64,000 nucleotides of DNA from Stictocephala bisonia (lineage: Eukaryota; Arthropoda; Insecta; Hemiptera; Membracidae), in assembly GCA_035578905.1 (NCBI GenBank), contig JAQJVL010000543.1, positions 124,001-188,000 on the forward strand. Direction: 5' to 3'. A program made the translations under genes and the position numbers. The first letter of the stretch is position 1, and every line of letters starts with the position of its first letter. Under the pieces are notes generated by a model that ran no database searches, had not been told where the DNA came from, and was given only the letters and a program-made list of their open reading frames with translations. Below, piece by piece: positions 45,430 through 57,943 of this stretch.

Positions 45430-45800
45430 GACGCCAATCATTGATATTTAGGCGAATATGAGGGGCGAATTAGTGTGATGAGCGAAAATGAATAAGTGTA
45501 GTAATTTTTACGAAGGTCGACTGTTAAAGAGCCACTTATCAATAGCCCAATAGGCAGGGTACCTACAGCTTCACGTGATATCCGAGCCAGGTAGTATCGC
45601 TATGGTTTTCTGCTAATTGACTTTCCCTACACAACATCTGGACTCTAACTACCACATCTATAGTAGTGTCCACGTTGATAGCAACTAATGAGTGGAAATC
45701 ATGTCGGTATCAAGAGGATTGAGCATAGAACCTTTCACCTACAATATCGAAAACACTTTGTCCCCAAGTAGCTGGGTTACACTGCGCCACCAGTGCCGAC
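45430..45800 (-). mobile_element. Type A SINE inside duplication copy 1
   Basis: On plus it runs from GACGCCAATCATTGATATTT AGGCGAATATGAGG to CCCCAAGTAGCTGGGTTACA CTGCGCCACCAGTGCCGAC. The head is well kept (complement GTCGGCACTGGTGGCGCAGT). Confidence 0.75.
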
Positions 45801-46204
45801 CATGTTAGTTAACAGTGTCACTGGTGGAGGATTGGTTACCTCCTGACTTAATACAGTCATTTTCAAGACGCTCCATGGCTGTACCTGGAATCAGGCGGGG
45901 TTGGGTTTGGAAAGCCAGTGTATTAAGACTGGATGGGTTAGATCCAGAATATAAGTTTCAGCCGTCTAGCGAAGATGCTGACCACTGTTCCGTTTGATGC
46001 AAGACATACGAACAGTGGATTCTCTTTGTTTGTATTTTAAAGGGATTGCTTATTGTACTACAATTGTCCGCCATGTCTTATTTACACTCTGCATTCACAT
46101 TTAGAGAACATTCACCCTCAGCCACCTTAGAAAAGACTAGCTACATACATTTGAATTTAGGGATTCAAATATCAACTCCTGAAGTATGGAAATCAAGTTC
46201 GACG

Positions 46205-46384
46205 CAGTGCCGACGTGGAGGCTCAGTAGTTAAGGCTTCGGACTGCGGAGAACAAATCCAAGGTTCAAATCTCCAACTGAGCTAACGGTTGGTACTTGAA
46301 CAAAGTTCACGCCAAGAGCAGAAAACCGTTGTGAACTGGCAAGTGAAGTTTTAACGACAAGAAAAAAGAAAAAAAAAAAAAAAA
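46205..46384 (+). mobile_element. Type C tRNA-derived SINE with poly(A), duplication copy 1
   Basis: A-box-like GGAGGCTCAGTAGTTAAGG and B-box GGTTCAAATCTCC lie about 35 bp apart. A body of about 100 bp follows (ACGGTTGGTACTTGAACAAA, GAAAACCGTTGTGAACTGGC), then an A-rich tail AAGAAAAAAGAAAAAAAAAA at 46,360-46,384. Length is about 180 bp, with no shared tail with types A or B. Confidence 0.72.
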
Positions 46385-48180
46385 TGAAAACGTTTCTTTA
46401 ATATTTACTGAGGCTGATATAAATGAAATGTTTTAACATCAAGTGTGATTTACTTCCTAACCCATGTCCTACCACATTGATCAACAGTTCACTCTTGAAG
46501 GTCAGTTTGGGGTTGTGCTACATTGTCAGACCGGCCCAAAGTGACCCGTCTGAGGCAACCCTGCCTTGAACCCGGTAACTAGGTGGACAACACCCTTCCG
46601 CCAGGTCAGGGTCTCACAAAATACTGATGTGCTATCTTCCAGCACTTAAAGAACTGGTCATTGCAGAACACGTTTGAATAACACGTCATAGGGAACTTGA
46701 AACGAAATGAAAAAAAAGCTTTATTTACTGAGAAAAAACCATATGGTTCTCTCTTAGTCTTATCCTCATAGTGAAAATATGATACAAAATTACATTGAGT
46801 ATATCTGAGGAGTTCATAAACAAACAACTGACATACTGTCATTTCAATTTTACTGATTATATAATTGTCCCCAATTACATCTGTGCACTCTTAACGTTTT
46901 ATACAATTACATCAACCATTACTGATACTTCCTATCCCAGCACACTCCAACTGTGAAATTCTTATAGCTTAAACACTAACATAACTAACACGCTTGAGTG
47001 TTCACTCTGCCTCTTAATCTCAGCAACTTTGAGAGGCTGCTATTTCCAAACGAATTGTCCTTTTTCAGTCGGGGTTGTGGAAATGTGTTCCTCCAACAAT
47101 GACCTTTGAAATAACTCAACCTATGTTTACACTTAAGATTTTCAGACTTCCTCCACAGGACGTCCCCCCAAAGTGAAAAAGGACAGTTAAAATGGCCAAA
47201 AAGTCAGTAACTACAGTGAGGACGTAATCATAGTTTCATTGTTCTGTATTTATTAATCTAATACATATTTAGTGAGTTCAGACCTTTTGAACATCCGGTT
47301 AATTTTACATACATATGAATGCATAGATTTTAGATTTATAAACAGCAATCAAGCAGATGGTAGTGTGTTCATTTATGACTAAAAATCTTGATCACAAAAC
47401 CACCAAGTCCAGTTAAAACCTTTTACATTTTTCGACGTAAATTTAACAAGTTAGAAGTGTCCTGATTCAGAATTTGTGGAATGATCGTAGTTAGAAATCC
47501 GGTGCGTTATTTCAAAAATAACTTATAATAACAAAGGTATTTGCATATAATTTATCATGAAAAACGAATAACGTCCCAAAGTAAAGTGGGTTCGATATGG
47601 TTTAGTTTTGACATGACATTGGAAAAACACATCAGTTAACGTGACTTTTTCAAAATATAATTGAGATAGGCCTTAATTATTCCAAGGTCGTAATTTACCA
47701 TATTTATTTGTTACATTATTTATTGTAAACTAGAACGACTCGTTAAAATTAAATCCCAAAACACCCTTTCTCTAAATTACTTACACATAGTTTTCAAAGA
47801 AATTGCCTAGTTAGCTTTAATATTTCTTACGAGTAGTTTTGGATACTTATCCGTTTGGAAGTACAGGAAATAAATTGTGCAATAATATACAACAAACTCT
47901 TTTCCTATGGAATATTAGTTATTCTAGGCTGTATGTAACAATGTAAAACTTTCGTATGTATTTTATCTTAAACGATTCATTCAAGGGATCAGATAGTTGA
48001 ATTGTTTCGACACTTAGTATTTGTATACAAATGTTACGATCAGGACATGCATTATAATAGTGAACAAGCATTTTATAGAATATTAACAACAATTAACTAT
48101 CTACAATAACTTGTCTGCATATTTAATTTCATTAGAGAATCCGTACCCAAACATTTATTAATATAGGAAAAACATAAAAT

Positions 48181-48290
48181 AGCTTGATTGGATTATGTTA
48201 GCTTGATTGGATTATGTTAGCTGGATTGGATTATGTTAGCTTGATTGGATTATGTTGGCTTGATTAAATTATGTTAGCTGGATTGGATTA
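48181..48290 (+). repeat. 19-bp minisatellite, 5.8 units
   Basis: The unit AGCTTGATTGGATTATGTT repeats with substitutions (AGCTGG in units 3 and 6, GGCTTGATTAAATT in unit 5). Confidence 0.95.
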
Positions 48291-49445
48291 ATTTTAATGC
48301 TTAAGGGCTAAGGTGGTGGGAAAACTCAGAAATGTAAGTAACTACCTAGGCTCCTCCCTAAGAGACTTGAAAGCTCCAACGGTATTCTATCATCAGGGGT
48401 TTTATTTATACATACAACTGCTAATGTTTTTATTGTTCATGCTGATGTAACCGTCTGCATTGAAAAAGGTCTTATCACCAAGGGTTCAAAAGGCTTATTT
48501 CTCACACTAACATTCTCGTAACTCGAGAAGAGCGATAAGTATGAATCAGCAGCCAGATGTTGTGTCATTAGATTCGTGATAACAACAAGAACATTTAATG
48601 AAAAATAAAAAAAAAAACTTGTATAATTTACAAAAGTAGGCCAAAATCTGAATATCTGAATAGTTAATTCATTGTATAACGTCAAACATAAAATTGTAGA
48701 TCTACAGTAGTTTTATTATTCAAGCATGCATCCAATGGGACCTCACCAAGTACGATCAACTCTGTTTTAATTATTTTATTCTTTCAGAGTGAGCTGTCAT
48801 TCTTTCACTAAACCAAGTTTATCCGGTTCTTACTGTCATTCTCTGACCAACATTTTTTGCATGAAAGTGTTCCTGTTTCAAGTACACTTTTGTATCTGCT
48901 GTTAAGTCTTGTATTACTGCACCAATTAATTTAATCGCTTGTTTTTGTCCCACTTAAACTGTCATAAAATTCCACAATTTGTTGTGTTAATTAGTGGGTT
49001 TCATTCCATTGAATATTAGCCTTAAATTTCACATGTCAGGATTTATAATCGTGTGTTTTTTATTTGTTGACTACGTCTCAGTAGGTTCGCTTAAAAATTC
49101 AATATGTAACGGATCGAATAGCCTGTTTCGGATAATCTTTCTTTCTATGGTTTTAAATTATATGATGCCAACGATTTTGTTTCAAATTAAGGTTCCGTAG
49201 ATATTCTACTTTAATAGCTGTATTGAAGTGTCTGAACTTCAAATTCTTCAGACTCTACAGCAAACTTATTGAAGCAGAATACCTACGGGGCTGATTTTTT
49301 TTCAGGATGTTTAGGATATTAAGTTTTTTAAAATATTTCTACTAAAATGAAGTAATTACAAAATAGATAACCATTTGGTTTGATTGCATGGCGTCAATTT
49401 GGCTAGTAAATATTCATAAAATTACTTTTAGTTATTCATCAGTAA

Positions 49446-49814
49446 GACGCCAATCATTGATATTTAGGCGAATATGAGGGGTGAATTAGTGTGATGAGCG
49501 AATATGAATAAGTGTAGTAATTTTTACGAAGGTCGACTGTTAAAGAGCTACTTATCAATAGCAATAGGCAGGGTACCTACAGCTTCACGTGATATCCGAG
49601 CCACGTATTATTGGTATGGTTTTCAGCTAATTGACTTTCCCTACACAACATCTGGACTCTAACTACCACATCTATAGTAGTGTCCACGTTGATAGCAACT
49701 AATGAGTGGAAATCATGTCGGTATCAAGAGGATTGAGCATAGAACCTTTCACCTACAATATCGAAAACACTTTGTCCCCAAGTAGCTGGGTTACACTGCG
49801 CCACCAGTGCCGAC
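49446..49814 (-). mobile_element. Type A SINE inside duplication copy 2
   Basis: Same element at the paralogous position, with a few substitutions (for example CCACGTATTATTGGTATGG here). It was copied by the segmental duplication, not inserted independently. Confidence 0.75.
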
Positions 49815-50218
49815 CATGTTAGTTAACAGTGTCACTGGTGGAGGATTGGTTACCTCCTGACTTAATACAGTCATTTTCAAGACGCTCCATGGCTGTACCT
49901 GGAATCAGGCGGGGTTGGGTTTGGAAAGCCAGTGTATTAAGACTGGATGGGTTAGATCCAGAATATAAGTTTCAGCCGTCTAGCGAAGATGCTGACCACT
50001 GTTCCGTTTGATGCAAGACATACGAACAGTGGATTCTCTTTGTTTGTATTTTAAAGGGATTGCTTATTGTACTGCAATTGTCCGCCATGTCTTATTTACA
50101 CTCCGCATTCACATTTAGAGAACATTCACCCTTAGCCACCTTAGAAAAGACTAGCTCCTTAGATTTGAACTTAGGGATTCAAATATCAACTCCTGAAGTA
50201 TGGAAATTAAGTACGACG

Positions 50219-50401
50219 CAGTGCCGACGTGGAGGCTCAGTAGTTAAGGCTTCGGACTGCGGAGGACAAATCCAAGGTTCGAATCTCCAACTGAGCTAAC
50301 GGTTGGTACTTGAACAAAGTTCACGCCAAGAGCAGAAAACCGTTGTGAACTGGCAAGTGAAGTTTTAACGACAAGAAAAAAGAAAAAAAAAAAAAAAAAA
50401 T
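50219..50401 (+). mobile_element. Type C tRNA-derived SINE with poly(A), duplication copy 2
   Basis: The paralogous copy. Here the B-box is the canonical GGTTCGAATCTCC, and the A-rich tail is a few bases longer than in copy 1. Confidence 0.72.
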
Positions 50402-52189
50402 GAAAACGTTTCTTTAATATTTACTGAGGCTGATATAAATGAAATGTTTTAACATCAAGTGTGATTTACTTCCTAACCCATGTCCTACCACATTGATCAA
50501 CAGTTCACTCTTGAAGGTCAGTTTGGGGTTGTGCTACATTGTCAGACCGGCCCAAAGTGACCCGTCTGAGGCAACCCTGCCTTGAACCCGGTAACTAGGT
50601 GGACAACACCCTTCCGCCAGGTCAGGGTCTCACAAAATACTGATGTGCTATCTTCTAGCACGTAAAGAACTGGTCATTGCAGAACACGTTTGAATAACAC
50701 GTCATAGGGAACTTGAAACGAAATGAAAAAAAAGCTATATTTACTTAGACAAAAACCATATGGTTCTCTCTTAGACTTATGATGAAAATATGATACAAAG
50801 TTACATTGAGTATATCTGAGGAGTTCATAAACAAACAACTGACATACTGTCATTTCAATTTTACTGATTATATAATTGTCCCCAATTACATCTGTGCACT
50901 CTTAACGTTTTATACAATTACATCAACCATTACTGATACTTCCTATCCCAGCACACTCCAACTGTGAAATTCTTATAGCTTAAACACTAACATAACTAAC
51001 ACGCTTGAGTGTTCACTCTGCCTCTTAATCTCAGCAACTTTGAGAGGCTGCTATTTCCAAACGAATTGTCCTTTTTCAGTCGGGGTTGTGGAAATGTGTT
51101 CCTCCAACAATGACCTTTGAAATAACTCAACCTATGTTTACACTTAAGATTTTCAGACTTCCTCCACAGGACGTCCCCCCAAAGTGAAAAAGGACAGTTA
51201 AAATGGCCAAAAAGTCAGTAACTACAGTGAGGACGTAATCATAGTTTCATTGTTCTGTATTTATTAATCTAATACATATTTAGTGAGTTCAGACCTTTTG
51301 AACATCCGGTTAATTTTACATACATATGAATGCATAGATTTTAGATTTATAAACAGCAATCAAGCAGATGGTAGTGTGTTCATTTATGACTAAAAATCTT
51401 GATCACAAAACCACCAAGTCCAGTTAAAACCTTTTACATTTTTCGACGTAAATTTAACAAGTTAGAAGTGTCCTGATTCAGAATTTGTGGAATGATCGTA
51501 GTTAGAAATCCGGTGCGTTATTTCAAAAATAACTTATAATAACAAAGGTATTTGCATATAATTTATCATGAAAAACGAATAACGTCCCAAAGTAAAGTGG
51601 GTTCGATATGGTTTAGTTTTGACATGACATTGGAAAAACACATCAGTTAACGTGACTTTTTCAAAATATAATTGAGATAGGCCTTAATTATTCCAAGGTC
51701 GTAATTTACCATATTTATTTGTTACATTATTTATTGTAAACTAGAACGACTCGTTAAAATTAAATCCCAAAACACCCTTTCTCTAAATTACTTACACATA
51801 GTTTTCAAAGAAATTGCCTAGTTAGCTTTAATATTTCTTACGAGTAGTTTTGGATACTTATCCGTTTGGAAGTACAGGAAATAAATTGTGCAATAATATA
51901 CAACAAACTTTTCCTATGGAATATTAGTTATTCTAGGCTGTATGTAACAATGTAAAACTTTCGTATGTATTTTATCTTAAACGATTCATTCAAGGGATCA
52001 GATAGTTGAATTGTTTCGACACTTAGTATTTGTATACAAATGTTACGATCAGGACATGCATTATAATAGTGAACAAGCATTTTATAGAATATTAACAACA
52101 ATTAACTATCTACAATAACTTGTCTGCATATTTAATTTCATTAGAGAATCCGTACCCAAACATTTATTAATATAGGAAAAACATAAAAT

Positions 52190-52299
52190 AGCTTGATTGG
52201 ATTATGTTAGCTTGATTGGATTATGTTAGCTGGATTGGATTATGTTAGCTTGATTGGATTATGTTGGCTTGATTAAATTATGTTAGCTGGATTGGATTA
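52190..52299 (+). repeat. 19-bp minisatellite, 5.8 units, second copy
   Basis: The same unit order and the same unit-specific substitutions as at 48,181-48,290, showing the array expanded before the segmental duplication. Confidence 0.95.
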
Positions 52300-52703
52300 A
52301 TTTTAATGCTTAAGGGCTAAGGTGGTGGGAAAATTCAGAAATGTAAACAATTGCCTAGGCTCCTCCCTAATAGACTGGAAAGCTCCAACGGTATTCTATC
52401 ATCAGGGTTTTTATTTATACATACAACTGCTAATGTTTTTATTGTTCATGCTGATGTAATCATTGCGTACATTTGTCATCATACCAAGTCCATCATACAA
52501 TATTGCCATCTGATTTCTTTACTTCCTAAAAACATCTGTATAACAAAAGCAATAACACATATTAGTCCTGGCGCTCTTAGTCTCTACACTGACTACATAC
52601 TAATGATAATGCAATCACAGACTGAGGCCAGAGGCCGAGGTGTCACGAGCCATCGTCTGGTGGGGTTGGTACTAAAAGCATGCAGGGGTGTCTCGCAGTT
52701 TCA

Positions 52704-52800
52704 ATATTTATTAATATTGAATATTAAATATTAATATTAATATTTAATATTAATATTAAATATTAAATATATATTAAATATATATATTTAATATTTAAAA
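52704..52800. repeat. AT-only low-complexity tract able to form hairpins
   Basis: Repeated TTAATATTAATATTTAATAT and ATATATTAAATATATATATT words, nearly pure A and T. Confidence 0.9.
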
Positions 52801-54073
52801 CACTTCCTTTTAATTTCCATAGAAAGAATCGAAAGCGTGATCAGGCGAGAGTGCTCCATTGGGGTTTTTTAACACTTCACAACATGAGAAAGTTGCATTG
52901 AATTTGATTCATTTAAAGAATACCTGCATTATTGTCCAATTAAATGAAGTATCTGAATTAATTGGTTTGAGAAAAGAAAATTGTTTCACAAATATTTTGT
53001 CCTAATTATTGAAATAAAGAATCTTACAAATTATGGCAACATTGTTTTAATTGGTTGTCATCTGTTATCTCTTTCTGATGTTTAACTCCCTAAATTTCAG
53101 GAAGTATTAATTGGAATTAAATATAAAATTTTAGACCCATAGATATTCATGATGATGATGTTGTTTATTTTTCTGTATCTCCTTTACTATTCTATTTCGT
53201 ATTTGTTAAAAATATGTCAATTTGACGCTAAAAAGCGTTTGGAAATTGCTATATCAATTGTTATTCTTTGCTGTAAAATGTTATAATTTACAAACGAAGA
53301 ACTGTTAGGTTTAGTAAATTACAAAAAACACATGAGCAGATACATTTATTTACATAACTCCGAATTTTAAAGTTTGAAATTTTCATGTCGTACGAGTAGC
53401 AAATGAAAGAAAAACACAACCAAACAAGTTAATATAAAAAGAATTCTTAATCGAAACAAATTATCTTTATTGTTATCAGAAAAATTTCTTAGTTTTTAAT
53501 AATGTAAATATTACTATATAAAAATGTTGTTTAAAATATTTTTAAGCAGACAATCCTGACTATAAGTGCTAATAAACAATGCTAATAAATGCAAATAAGG
53601 ACAAATAAATTTTTTTATAGTAAAACTAGTTTGTTGTTCTGTGTTACACGACAAGAAGCCTATGACACAGTTAGTGCAGCTTAACGGGAAAAAATTAAAA
53701 TACTGGTTTATATGAGGAATGTTTCGCTTTTGAAACATTTACAGATTTTACCTGAGATCAGAATGTATTAAGATTATATGGTTATAAAATTAATCTTTTC
53801 CTAAACTGATTGCTTAGAAAAGTTCAACGTTTTTCCAAGTTAAGTATTGTGTCAAGTTACTAATGAATCCATAACTAACAATGCCGTCGATGTAGGGGCG
53901 TTTCTTGTTGAATTTTGATAGATTACTAGGCCGATGCACAGTATGCACAGTAGAAAAGGGTATCACCTGTTTAGTTACCGACTGGTTTTAGAAACCAATT
54001 AGTCATTTTTTTTGTTGCTATTTTAGCCAACCAAATAGCGTTAAAAGTCATTTGAGTGCTTCAAACGTATATA
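52801..54073. other. AT-rich DNA, no recognised feature
   Basis: No coding or repeat signature was recognised. Confidence 0.35.
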
Positions 54074-54811
54074 CAGAGTATCCCAAAATTAAAGAGCCAC
54101 TCTTCGGGAAGTGGTTATATAGCTCAAAATAAAGAGAAAATCAAGAATTATTATTTTTCCAAAAATGCTTAGTTTACCAGATATCCGCTATTTTTTATTC
54201 ACAAAAGAACTTTTATATCCGAGTTTGTTTAAACGATATTAGTAAAACTTGCTATGCATGTTAAGATAATGGAGACCTATTCTATGACAAAAATCAACTT
54301 GATCAAATTTTTAAATTAAAAAAAAAAAAAACGAAGTACGCATTTTAAAGATAATTTTATTGCCAATCTGTCAGTACAACAAACTTAGAATCGGACCGTG
54401 ATACATTGATGTTTTTTGTTTTGTGTTCGATTATAAATTTTTTAATACTGAGAGATTGGCAATACAATTTTCTAAACAAATGGTACTTTTTATTTTTTAC
54501 CGTTTTCCCGTAATTTCCGTTTAAACATTTAAAATTGCTACCATTTTGAAAATTTTTGATTGGATCAAGTTGATTTTTTCCCCTAGAATAGGTCTTTATT
54601 ATTATTTTAACATGCACAGCGAGTTTCATAAAGGTAAGTTGAATCAACTCGGATATAGAAATTCTTTTGTGAAAAAGAGAGAGAGAAAAAAAAATTGCGG
54701 ATATCTGGTAAATGAAGCGTTTTTTGGGAAGAATTGATTCTTGATTTTCTCTTTATTTTGAACTATATAATCATTTCCTGAAGTTTGCCAATTTACTTTT
54801 GGGACACCGTG
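54074..54811. mobile_element. Foldback element, 738 bp, TA-flanked, with TATCCCAAAA-type ends
   Basis: Left TACAGAGTATCCCAAAATTA and right complement TACACGGTGTCCCAAAAGTA. The arms are about 300 bp: GAAAATCAAGAATTATTATT ... CCAGATATCCGC on the left matches the complement of GCGGATATCTGGTAAATGAA ... TTGATTCTTGATTTTCTCTT. Inner CAACTTGATCAAATTTTTAA also pairs with TTTTTGATTGGATCAAGTTG. TA or TATA on both flanks fits a Tc1/mariner-type target. No transposase is present. Confidence 0.85.
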
Positions 54812-54813
54812 TA

Positions 54814-56044
54814 TACAACCTCTATGTAAGTCCTCAGTTATTGTGGAACCCCTTCAGAACCTCCGTCGTTTGTCGAGGGCATGTTCCTGCCGGGAGACCT
54901 CCAGGGAAGAGAGTGTGGTGAGTCGGCAGATTAACTCGACTCCAGGTCGTCTCTGAGCAGTTGGAAGTATGGCCGTGATGATTTATGACCACTTTCTTTG
55001 TAGAAGGCTGTTCCTCCTGTTCCTTTCAGCAATGAGGATAAATGTTAGAATCGGCTGAAGCTACAGTATCGGTGGATGTATGCTTTCTTTAAATAATGAA
55101 ATTAAAGCCTTTGAATTTATTATGTAAACTGATTACAATTACGTCACTTCCAAGATACAATGGGAACGTTGCATTTGTACATACATGGAGATATATGGAG
55201 TGCCACCAGTCAAACTACTGAATAAAGTGAACTTAAATATCAATTTAGAAGGAGATATACATAAATATCCACTATTTAAGTTCGTGGTTGTGTGTTGTGA
55301 GAATGTCCTTAAATGATTTCAGTTACATAGAAAATATTGTTTTATACTTAGTGAATATATGAATATGCTTAGTGGTGCGAGAGTGAAGCTCTGATACAGG
55401 GTCTTGTCAAGAGCACACCACGTGTCTATATGATAAATCTGCGATAGTCAAATATTTATTAGCAAGTTGTTAGAAAGTGCAGATAAAGAACTAAAATTTT
55501 ACAGCCATGTAGGCGTTAATGTGTTGTTATGGTTACGGCTGGCTAATATCGTTACAGCATTGGTCGTAACACGATTGTTTCGATAAACATCTTCGTAGTT
55601 TACTTGCTGTAGGAGTTCTCTGATGTCAAGGAAAGAGATTCAATATATGAACTCTAGTAGTATCTATTACACAAAAAAATCCTGTGTAAGTTCTAAGAAA
55701 AATCCTGTGTTTAAATATCTTTATTCAAACAAAAGAATCATTTGAGTTTTTATGAAAAACACACATAAAAGATGGAAATTAAACATTGTTAGACTTTTTA
55801 TGAACTTTTTTCAAACCTACTTTACATGGAATAAGTTAATAGTTTTTAGTGCAATTAAGATTTTGTCCAAATCTTAATGCATTGAATAACGCTTTTTTTC
55901 CTTTCTTCCTTTTCTACCTTTCCGTGCGTTAAACAACTAGAACTTGGCAGAATTCTTACTGTATGTCTCCTGTGGTTCTTGTCGCCTGGTTTTGTTGGTT
56001 CTCATTTTTGATCAACTATCAAGCAATACTCTATCATTTTTTTG
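54814..56044. other. Intergenic DNA, no recognised feature
   Basis: A GC-richer unique patch lies at 54,850-55,030. I recognise no reading frame or element. Confidence 0.3.
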
Positions 56045-56800
56045 CACCTTTCCTCATAAACTAACCTTCCGTATGTCATCCGATTAGACCTTGGAAGTTG
56101 ACTCCATATCGGTTGTTCCCTGAAGTAATTGTCATTACTCCTGATCAAACGATATATTATGGATTGTAATTGTCCTGGTCATTCAAACTTTTGACAATAT
56201 CTGCTCCAGTTTTTGCATCAACTGATTAGACCTAGCAACGTTTCCCTACTGCTTGTTTTCTGTAGTTCTTGGACCAATCTCCTTCCCAATTAAGCGGTAA
56301 ACTAAGGATTTTTATCGCTCTAGTTATGTGAATTTTGACAATGTCTGCGCCAGCCTTTCAGTCAACCGAATATACCTTGGAACGCTTTTCTACGTTCTTT
56401 GTAGTTCTTGCACAAATCTTCCTCCCAAAAGTGGTAAACATGGGATTGCGATCGTTCTGGTTGTGTGAATTTTGACAATGTCTGCGCCAGCCTTTCCGTT
56501 AACCGAATATATTTGAGAACGTTTCTCTACTGCCTGTTCTCTTTAGTTAGTGCACCAATCCCTTTGCCGATTAAGCGGTAAACTGAGGATTGCGACCTCT
56601 CTGGTCGTGTGAACTTAGATAATGTCTGTTCCATCTTTTCCATCGACTGAATAAACCTTGGAACGTTTCTCTACTGCCTGTTATCTCTAGTTCTTGCCCC
56701 AATCTCACTCCCGATCAAGCGACAAACTGCGGATGGTGATCGCCTCAGTTGTTTGAACTTTAAACAATGTCTGTGGCAGCCTTTCGACAGCCTCACCTCG
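56045..56800. repeat. Decayed tandem array, period about 143 bp, five or more units
   Basis: TTTTGACAATGTCTGCGCCA GCCTTT recurs at about 56,191, 56,335, 56,472, 56,615 and 56,760. Each is followed by RACCGAATATACCTTGGAAC GTTTCTCTACTGCCTGTT and then GCGGTAAACTGAGGATTGCG AYC. Monomers are substantially diverged, so the array is old. Confidence 0.82.
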
Positions 56801-57883
56801 TTAACCGTATCAGGACACCTTCGGCCTTGGCTTTCTCAATGCGATTAGAGGTTGGGAGATTAATATTGCGGCCTGTGGTTAGCCAAGAGGTGCTGGTGTC
56901 ATACGAATGTCATTCAGAGGCGTATGATAGATTAAACTATTGAATACTATAATAGAAGTCATCTCTAACTAGTGCTTATACGTTGCTTTCTCTAACCAAC
57001 ACATATATCTTATCCTCCAATCTTATAGGTTCATAAACCCTTACAAATTACCGAGTTAAAATCTGAACAATTTTTACTACTTGGAACAGCTGTACAAAGC
57101 AAACACCTTGGGTAGACCTTGTTACCATTTTACACTAATAAATATACAAAAGTGGAATAACCGAATTACAGTTTTTACAGAAATTTGTTGTCGAGAGTCG
57201 AGAATAAACTCTCAATTTGTACATTGACTTATAAACAAAATTTCGAGTTTTGAACACTCACTTATAACTCGTGTGAGTGTTCAATGATACTGGTACTCGT
57301 AGCAATGTTCACCATCACAACTAAACATCATACGAGGATAATTCTTTTAAGTAATTACTATCGACAGAAGAAGAAAGACCCACCATGCAAGTCGATAATT
57401 GGGCTTGGCAGATCCACTTTGGAACACTCTTTGTTTCCAAGTCATTGTGCTAGACGAGCGCAAAGGTTCTCATTCCAGTTCTTATTACAGTTTTATTCAA
57501 GTTCTTGTTACTATTTTTTGTGTAGCAATAATATCTCGTATGAGACTATTTGAGCTCGATAAATGGATCCTTTGCTATCATACAATATTTATGCAGACGT
57601 CGTTTTTATTTGTATGTACAATTCTCATTAGCTTTAACGAGATTTAAAAAAGCGTTTTGTATTTCGACGTATTAACGTATTTGTACTGAAGAATATGACT
57701 ATATTTCCTGATATCGTCTGGAATTTGTGAAGCCAATAAATTATTCCATACTTTTTTTAAAGCGCCAGATCTAAACATTCAACTTTTTCACTGTGCCCCC
57801 TGTTTATATATAAGCATGTTATCCACCTATAATTTTGTTATAGTTTATTTTCCCGATTGACTTACACATTTTATATTACTGCC

Positions 57884-57885
<2 letters not shown>
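56801..57885. other. DNA between arrays, no recognised gene
   Basis: Overlapping plus open frames at 57,284-57,647 (82-89 residues) have no recognised domain and look like chance. Confidence 0.3.

Positions 57886-57940
<55 letters not shown>
57886..57940 (+). repeat. 55-bp poly(A) tract at the edge of the satellite array
   Basis: An uninterrupted A run about 45 bp before the first partial satellite monomer. Confidence 0.95.

Positions 57941-57943
<3 letters not shown>

Larger units (their letters stand above)
44431..48450. repeat. Tandem segmental duplication, copy 1 (about 4,020 bp)
   Basis: It is nearly identical to 48,451-52,459 in direct orientation. The offset is 4,020 at the left end and drifts to 4,009 at the right end through small indels. 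It starts CCGTCTGCATTGAAAAAGGT and ends CATGCTGATGTAA. It contains a type A SINE, a tRNA-type SINE with poly(A) and a 19-bp minisatellite. Short open frames on both strands (for example minus 44,665-44,420 and plus 45,815-45,997) are copied with it, but none matches a known protein. Conservation between copies therefore reflects recency, not selection. Confidence 0.97.
48451..52459. repeat. Tandem segmental duplication, copy 2 (about 4,009 bp)
   Basis: Directly abuts copy 1. TAA precedes copy 1 (44,428-44,430), closes copy 1 (48,448-48,450) and closes copy 2 (52,457-52,459), a 3-bp microhomology. Differences from copy 1 are scattered substitutions plus a few indels, one being a deletion of about 8 bp near 50,778. 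They are denser in the first 400 bp and around 50,150-50,210. Confidence 0.97.

Noticed and set aside
46205..46290. tRNA gene on plus
   Set aside because: tRNA-like boxes lead into a 100-bp body with an A-rich tail, as in SINEs; the second copy is merely duplicated.
52351..52734. 127-residue plus open frame
   Set aside because: It crosses the end of the segmental duplication, begins within repeated DNA, ends in the AT-only tract and has no recognisable domain.
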